Notes under the pieces: model-generated | The model's input: only the letters and a program-made list of their open reading frames with translations | Told to the model about the DNA's origin: nothing | Databases searched by the model: none | Assembly (NCBI GenBank): GCA_021802305.1 | Contig: JAKAAD010000034.1 | Location: 1 to 9,695, forward strand | Origin: a bacterium | GTDB lineage: Bacteria; Chlamydiota; Chlamydiia; Chlamydiales; Rhabdochlamydiaceae | Length of the DNA: 9,695 nucleotides | Reading direction: 5' to 3' | Shown here: positions 5,832 through 9,695 of the stretch, one piece after another | Position numbering within the stretch: position 1 is the stretch's first letter | Layout of the letters: the number at the start of each line of letters is the position of its first letter | Program-made: the position numbers and the translations under genes

Positions 5832-6293
5832 ATGCCCTCTTTCCCAAAGACATTGGTCTTGCGCCACAGAAAAGAAAATGTGAACAAATGTTCCCTGAGT
5901 GGACTTGAAACGCGGGAAGATTTGCGTTTTTTCACTTATCCTAACGATATGCTTCCCGATCTTTCACAAGTCATTTTGTTGACCATCTCTGCACCTGAAC
6001 TTTCTGTGCAAGATCGCGACCGGCAACTTCTTCTCATAGATGGCACGTGGAAATATGCAAAAGTGATGGAAACCTTTGTTTTGAAACAAGGACTCGTGGA
6101 AAAACGCTCTCTTCCTGCACATCTTCGAACGGCGTATCCGAGAAAACAATCAGATTGCGAAGATCCTTCTAGAGGACTTGCTTCTATCGAGGCATTATTT
6201 ATCGCCCATCGCATATTGAAAAGAACTGTGGAAGGTCTTCTCGACAGGTATTACTGGAAAGAGGCATTTTATAAACAAAACCACCTCATGTAA
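5832..6293 (+). CDS. Tsr3/DTW-superfamily (DUF367-like) protein, putative RNA aminocarboxypropyltransferase
   Basis: The product has 153 residues. Motifs resemble the Tsr3 (DUF367) group of SPOUT-fold enzymes, which transfer an aminocarboxypropyl group from S-adenosylmethionine to rRNA, and more distantly the DTW-domain tRNA enzymes. They are RKENVNKCSLSGLE at 13-26 (compare the Cys-Ser-Gly region of Tsr3), LLLIDGTWKYAKVME at 66-80 with the D-x-T-W core (D70, W73), RSLP at 92-95, GLASIEALFIA at 115-125, and a C-terminal LLDRYYWKEAFYKQN. It starts 11 bases after rnpA. ATG 5832 is chosen, though GTG 5814, overlapping the rnpA stop, is also possible. A longer frame back to 5586 is only the shadow of rnpA. 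Context (L34, RNase P, poly(A) polymerase) fits an RNA modification role. The substrate is unknown and the assignment rests on motif memory only. Confidence 0.62.
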   Translation: MPSFPKTLVLRHRKENVNKCSLSGLETREDLRFFTYPNDMLPDLSQVILLTISAPELSVQDRDRQLLLIDGTWKYAKVMETFVLKQGLVEKRSLPAHLRTAYPRKQSDCEDPSRGLASIEALFIAHRILKRTVEGLLDRYYWKEAFYKQNHLM

Positions 6294-6298
6294 TTGTC

Positions 6299-7510
6299 GT
6301 GAAAGAATCTGCATATACATTTGAACAGCATGGCCTAGAGCTTAAAAAAGTGGACAATGATGCTCTCTACGTCACGGAAAAGTTGCGTGTGCATGGTTTC
6401 ATTGCGTACATTGTCGGGGGAAGTGTCCGCGACCTCTTGCTCGGACACAAGCCTAAAGATTTTGACATCTCGACCTCAGCGGAACCGGAAGAGATTAAAG
6501 AGATTTTTCGCAATTCTATTTTGATTGGCAGAAGATTTCGCCTCGCTCATGTCCGCTTTGGACGCAAGGTGATCGAAGTCTCTACATTTCGTGCAGGAAA
6601 CATCGAAACCGATGCGCTCATTGTGCGGGATAATATCTGGGGCTCTCCTGAAGAGGATGCTCTACGACGCGATTTTACGATCAATGGTCTCTTTTACGAT
6701 CCTGCTTCGCAAATGATCATCGACTATGTAGGCGGCTATCCGGACATCCAGAAAAAATTTCTGCGCACCATCGGTCAACCCTATGTGCGCTTTCGCCAAG
6801 ATCCCGTCCGCATGCTACGTCTTCTCAAATTTCAAGCGCGCTTTGGTTTTGACATTGCCCCCGATGCACATGTTGCTCTCCTCGAATGTCGAAAAGAGCT
6901 TCACAAAAGCTCCCCTGCGCGCGTCCTAGAAGAGCTCCTGCGCATGCTCGAATCGACTGCAGCAGAGCGATTTTTTCGGTTGCTTGCAGAACATGGATTC
7001 ATGCACCTCCTCACCCCTGCTCTTGGAGAATTTATGGAATCTCCGCAAGCAGAAGACGTCTTTGATTTCCTCAGGGAAGTAGATCGTGCATTTCTCGAGC
7101 AAGGAAGTCGCGCTCTTGATCGATCCGTGCTGCTTGCAAGCCTTATCTATCCTTTATTTACAAGACGTTTACAAGCGCACTTTTTTGATCGCGGCAAAAT
7201 CCCTCATTTAGGAGAAGTCCATCAGGAAGCAACAAAACTTGTGCACGAAACACTTCACCACTACCTTCGCCCATCGAGGCGTTTATGCGGTGCGCTCCTT
7301 TCCATTTTGACAGCGCAATATCGCTTCACCCCTTCCGAAAAAAGGAGAAAGCTTCGCGTCCCTAGAGATCCAGAATTTCCCAAAGCTCTAGCATTTCTGC
7401 GCTTGCGCGCGAACCAAGAACCTGCATTACAAACGACTTTTCAAGAATGGAGCCTGGCCGTTCAAGAGCAAGAGAAGCATCGCAAACATTCTCGAAGGCA
7501 TCATGCGTAA
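6299..7510 (+). CDS. pcnB: Poly(A) polymerase, PcnB type (tRNA nucleotidyltransferase superfamily)
   Basis: The product is a 403-residue class II nucleotidyltransferase that should add 3' poly(A) tails to RNA and so promote decay. The head domain has GGSVRDLLLG at 40-49 and the catalytic DFD at 54-56. LIGRRFRLAHV at 75-85 is the motif that distinguishes bacterial poly(A) polymerases from CCA-adding enzymes. RRDFTINGL follows at 123-131 and QDPVRMLR at 167-174. The C-terminus is strongly basic (EKHRKHSRRHHA), as in PcnB proteins that bind RNA. The start is GTG 6299, five bases after the preceding stop, with no clear Shine-Dalgarno sequence. The end overlaps the next gene by eight bases (ATGCGTAA). 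CCA addition cannot be excluded from sequence alone. A C. trachomatis pcnB gene lies next to lpxB as I recall, which fits this neighbourhood. Confidence 0.88.
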   Translation: MKESAYTFEQHGLELKKVDNDALYVTEKLRVHGFIAYIVGGSVRDLLLGHKPKDFDISTSAEPEEIKEIFRNSILIGRRFRLAHVRFGRKVIEVSTFRAGNIETDALIVRDNIWGSPEEDALRRDFTINGLFYDPASQMIIDYVGGYPDIQKKFLRTIGQPYVRFRQDPVRMLRLLKFQARFGFDIAPDAHVALLECRKELHKSSPARVLEELLRMLESTAAERFFRLLAEHGFMHLLTPALGEFMESPQAEDVFDFLREVDRAFLEQGSRALDRSVLLASLIYPLFTRRLQAHFFDRGKIPHLGEVHQEATKLVHETLHHYLRPSRRLCGALLSILTAQYRFTPSEKRRKLRVPRDPEFPKALAFLRLRANQEPALQTTFQEWSLAVQEQEKHRKHSRRHHA

Positions 7511-8255
7511 ATTCTCGACATCGCGAAATAGCGAACTTTTCTATGTTGGACCACCTCTTGACGAAGGCCCTCTTCCTGCTCTCTTTTACTTTGCCCTCTC
7601 TGCAAAAGAAAGCCTTCAACAAGATCCCTATAATCAACCTGTCTCTTTTCTTTCTTCCTCTCACGTGCGCATCTTCTCAGCTGACCTGCCCTTTCATGGA
7701 AAGGGCATCGCTTCGAAAGATGCCATGGCCTATTGGGCCAATGAGCTTGCAAAAGGAAATGACATCGTGAGCAGCTTTGTGGATGAAATGGCCTACGGAA
7801 TCGAAGAACTCGAAGCGCGAGGAGCCCTTCTTCCTCATCGCATAGCAGTGAGTGGTCTTTCTCGCGGTGCATTTATTGCTGCCCACCTGGCTGCGCGCAA
7901 AGAGCGCATTCGCACCCTTCTAGGATTTGCTCCCCTCACCTCTTATTCTGCAATTCGCGAAACAACGCATGTGCCGCACCATCCTCTCTTTGATGCACTT
8001 GACCTCAAACACCTTGCGCACAAATTGTACGATCGCAAACTCCGACTCTACATTGGTAATCGCGATACGCGCGTCGGAACACGCTCCTGCATTCAGTTCT
8101 TTGAAGCACTCATGGAAGCAGCTCTTCAACGGAAAGTGCGCTCGCCCACCATAGAACTTCGCATTGTCCCCTCCATTGGGTACATGGGACATGGCACGGC
8201 AAAAGAGACGTTTGCGGAAGGAAGCGAATGGCTCTTCAAGGAACTTTCCCTGTGA
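7503..8255 (+). CDS. Alpha/beta-hydrolase fold protein of unknown substrate
   Basis: This 250-residue soluble protein has no signal peptide. It shows the alpha/beta-hydrolase order: DLPFHGKG at 61-68 (the usual D-x-P-x-x-G turn), the nucleophile elbow GLSRGAF at 118-124 with Ser120, a probable acid D188 in IGNRDTRVG, and a C-terminal His230 in GYMGHGT. Spacing between Ser, Asp and His suits the fold, so an active esterase/lipase or peptidase-like enzyme is likely. The substrate cannot be read from the sequence. The start ATG 7503 overlaps the pcnB stop by eight bases, and its own stop overlaps the lpxB GTG by four bases (GTGA at 8252-8255), so all three are probably translated from one message. 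Placement just before lpxB allows, but does not show, a link to lipid or envelope metabolism. Confidence 0.8.
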   Translation: MRKFSTSRNSELFYVGPPLDEGPLPALFYFALSAKESLQQDPYNQPVSFLSSSHVRIFSADLPFHGKGIASKDAMAYWANELAKGNDIVSSFVDEMAYGIEELEARGALLPHRIAVSGLSRGAFIAAHLAARKERIRTLLGFAPLTSYSAIRETTHVPHHPLFDALDLKHLAHKLYDRKLRLYIGNRDTRVGTRSCIQFFEALMEAALQRKVRSPTIELRIVPSIGYMGHGTAKETFAEGSEWLFKELSL

Positions 8256-9370
8256 AAAAAAATCTATTCATTTTTGCAGGAGAAAAAAGTGGAGACGTCT
8301 ATGGGGGAAAACTCCTGCAAGCTCTTCGTGCAAGTGCCCCAACTCTCTCTATCGAAGGAGTGGGTGGTCCTTCCATGCGAAAAGAAGGACTCACCTGCAT
8401 TCTGCCCATGGAAGCATTCGAAGTCATGGGGTTTGTCGATGTACTGTGGGCCCTTCCCCAACTCCTTTCTCATCTTCACACCCTCACGGAACGCATTCTC
8501 ACCCTTCAGCCAAACGTCGTACTTACGATTGATTACCCAGGATTTTGCCTCCGCCTTGCGCAAAGGCTCAGAAAGAGCGGTTTTCAAGGGAAAATCTGCC
8601 ATTTCATTTGTCCTTCCGTCTGGGCCTGGGGGAAAAGGCGCATCCCTCTGATGGAAGCATCCCTGGATCTCTTATTTTCGATCCTTCCCTTTGAAAAAAA
8701 TCTCTTCAAAGAGAGCCGTCTTCAAGTAGAATACCTAGGGCACCCCCTAGCGGAAGAAATTGCCCCAAGAGATCCAAGCAAGCCGCGAGAACTCATCGCA
8801 CTTTTCCCAGGAAGTCGCAAGAAAGTCATACAACGCCAGCTCCCCCTCTACTTGCGTTGTTGTACCTCTCTCCCCGGTCCCATAGGGATTTCCATTGCCC
8901 ACGATGGAGTACTTCCGCTTCTCCAACAGATCGTTGCTCAAGCTCCTATCGACGTACAAAAACGGTGCCTTTGGTTTCCCCCTCACGCATCGCGTTCCCT
9001 CATGGAGAAAGGGCTTTTTGCCCTTGCAGCATCGGGAACCGTCACCCTAGAGCTCGCCCTACACCATTGCCCGACAATCGTCACCTATGCTCTCTCTCCC
9101 ATTGACCTTTTTATTGCACGAGATCTATTGCGCATTCGCCTTCCTCACTATGCGCTGCCCAACCTGATCGCTCAAAAAGAGATCTTTCTCGAACTCTTTG
9201 GGCCCCACTTGCACGAGCATTCCTTGCTTACTGCCTGTGAAAACCTCCTCCAGCCACAAGAATATCAACTCGTTAGTGAAAGATGCGCCTCACTCTCGCC
9301 CCTTCTCCACAAGGGAAATGCCATCAACCAAGCAGCGATGCACATTCTTCGTCTAGCCAGCAATCGCTAA
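8252..9370 (+). CDS. lpxB: Lipid-A-disaccharide synthase
   Basis: The predicted glycosyltransferase (GT19) joins UDP-2,3-diacylglucosamine and lipid X into the lipid A disaccharide at the inner face of the cytoplasmic membrane. Marks in order are FAGEKSGDVYG at 8-18, the VWAWGKRR segment, LGHPLAEEI, LFPGSRKKVIQRQLPL, AASGTVTLELAL and ALPNLIAQKE, all matching LpxB consensus blocks. Start GTG 8252 is chosen because AAGGAA (8238-8243) lies eight bases upstream and the GTGA overlap couples it to the hydrolase gene. ATG 8228 would add eight residues. The resulting 372 residues are close to the usual 380. The Chlamydiaceae protein is, as I recall, about 600 residues because of an added domain, which is absent here. 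It indicates a Gram-negative envelope with lipid A. Confidence 0.96.
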   Translation: MKKNLFIFAGEKSGDVYGGKLLQALRASAPTLSIEGVGGPSMRKEGLTCILPMEAFEVMGFVDVLWALPQLLSHLHTLTERILTLQPNVVLTIDYPGFCLRLAQRLRKSGFQGKICHFICPSVWAWGKRRIPLMEASLDLLFSILPFEKNLFKESRLQVEYLGHPLAEEIAPRDPSKPRELIALFPGSRKKVIQRQLPLYLRCCTSLPGPIGISIAHDGVLPLLQQIVAQAPIDVQKRCLWFPPHASRSLMEKGLFALAASGTVTLELALHHCPTIVTYALSPIDLFIARDLLRIRLPHYALPNLIAQKEIFLELFGPHLHEHSLLTACENLLQPQEYQLVSERCASLSPLLHKGNAINQAAMHILRLASNR

Positions 9371-9373
9371 GAT

Positions 9374-9382
9374 TGTTATACT
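9374..9382 (+). promoter_or_regulatory. Possible extended -10 promoter for rpmF-plsX
   Basis: TGTTATACT at 9374-9382 matches an extended -10 element (TGn plus TATACT) in the 34-base gap after lpxB. No good -35 hexamer lies 16-18 bases upstream, which is usual for extended -10 promoters. Transcription would start near 9389, about 16 bases before rpmF, with the GAGGA ribosome-binding site (9396-9400) in the leader. Confidence 0.4.
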
Positions 9383-9404
9383 CACTACCATACTCGAGGA
9401 TCTT

Positions 9405-9590
9405 ATGGCAGTACCAAGAAACCGCACATCAAACGCGAAAAAAAATTCAAGGCGTTCTCATCACGCAAAAAAGCCAAAAAACAGCCTACTTTGTTCGAAC
9501 TGTAAATTGCCGCGCCTCCCTCATCGGATGTGCCCGCACTGCAAAACTTACAGTGGTCGTTCGATCGAAGTTGTGAATGAAAAAAGATGA
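9405..9590 (+). CDS. rpmF: Ribosomal protein bL32
   Basis: This gene encodes a 61-residue large-subunit ribosomal protein. It begins MAVPRNRTSNAKKNSRRSHH, the invariant bL32 N-terminus, and contains a zinc ribbon CSNC...CPHC (two CxxC pairs), so it is the zinc-binding form. Start ATG 9405 is fixed by homology and preceded by GAGGA (9396-9400) at a short four-base spacing. The last 14 bases overlap plsX in another frame, an arrangement seen in many bacteria where rpmF and the fatty acid/phospholipid gene plsX are co-expressed. It may have its own promoter in the gap after lpxB. Confidence 0.98.
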   Translation: MAVPRNRTSNAKKNSRRSHHAKKPKNSLLCSNCKLPRLPHRMCPHCKTYSGRSIEVVNEKR

Positions 9591-9695
9591 TTCATCCTAT
9601 CGCATAGGAATTGACCTTCTCGGAGAGGATGCTCTCGCAGAGAAATGGCTTCCCGCTATTTTCAACGCAAATTTTCCGCACGATCTTTTTTTACT
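9577..9695 (+). CDS. plsX: Phosphate acyltransferase (5' end only)
   Basis: The first 39 residues are visible before the right edge. PlsX makes acyl-phosphate from acyl-ACP for phospholipid synthesis. After a short polar leader the sequence reads YRIGIDLLGEDALAEKWLPA. This corresponds to the PlsX N-terminal strand and the usual D-x-MGGD motif, here changed to DLLGED, followed by a helix. The start ATG 9577 overlaps the rpmF end by 14 bases, which suggests translational coupling. The call depends heavily on the rpmF-plsX order, which is very widely conserved, together with this short N-terminal match. Confidence 0.78.
   Translation, partial: MKKDDSSYRIGIDLLGEDALAEKWLPAIFNANFPHDLFL

Noticed and set aside
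9283..9576. 97-residue open frame spanning the end of lpxB and rpmF
   Set aside because: It runs out of frame through two certain genes and resembles no family.
1..9695. CRISPR array, insertion sequence, prophage or defence system
   Set aside because: No spaced repeats, transposase or integrase motifs, or terminal inverted repeats were found. Nearly all of the sequence is assigned to housekeeping genes.

Overview
The window looks like a chromosomal segment from a member of the Chlamydiae, probably an environmental (Parachlamydiales-type) lineage. The evidence is gene content and pairing rather than any alignment: a DUF47/PhoU-like gene coupled to a PiT phosphate transporter, the heme genes hemG and hemF, rpmH-rnpA, a PcnB-type poly(A) polymerase upstream of lpxB, and rpmF overlapping plsX. 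These are ordinary housekeeping genes, densely packed, with many 1-26 bp overlaps and very short intergenic gaps. I found no tRNA, rRNA, CRISPR array, insertion sequence or integrase.

Layout. Positions 1-1741 (+) hold the end of a DUF47-family regulator and pitA, joined by a TAATG overlap. Positions 1716-3065 (-) hold hemG (protoporphyrinogen oxidase), which converges on pitA with a 26 bp overlap. It is divergent from hemF (3079-3939, +, coproporphyrinogen III oxidase), with only 13 bp between the preferred start codons. Each gene's promoter must therefore lie inside the other gene. Together the two carry out the last two oxygen-dependent steps to protoporphyrin IX. hemF appears to lack its usual C-terminal tail, and a tail-like sequence continues in another frame.

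Positions 4065-5291 (+) hold an AT-richer, stand-alone M48 metallopeptidase-like membrane protein with its own promoter and an in-frame tandem duplication. From about 5294 a promoter-like sequence precedes a tightly packed run, all on +: rpmH (L34, 5357-5491), rnpA (RNase P protein), a Tsr3/DTW-like protein, pcnB, an alpha/beta hydrolase and lpxB. After a 34 bp gap with a possible extended -10 promoter come rpmF (L32) and the start of plsX, which runs off the right edge. The run combines translation and RNA metabolism (L34, RNase P, a putative rRNA/tRNA modifier, a poly(A) polymerase) with envelope lipid synthesis (LpxB, PlsX).

The most interesting signal is at rpmH/rnpA. The RnpA reading frame is open through the whole of rpmH and has no ATG, GTG or TTG between position 5341, upstream of rpmH, and an ATG at 5527 that lies after the conserved N-terminal RnpA motif. 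This implies that rpmH is nested inside an N-terminally extended rnpA, as described for Thermus, or that rnpA uses a non-canonical start codon.
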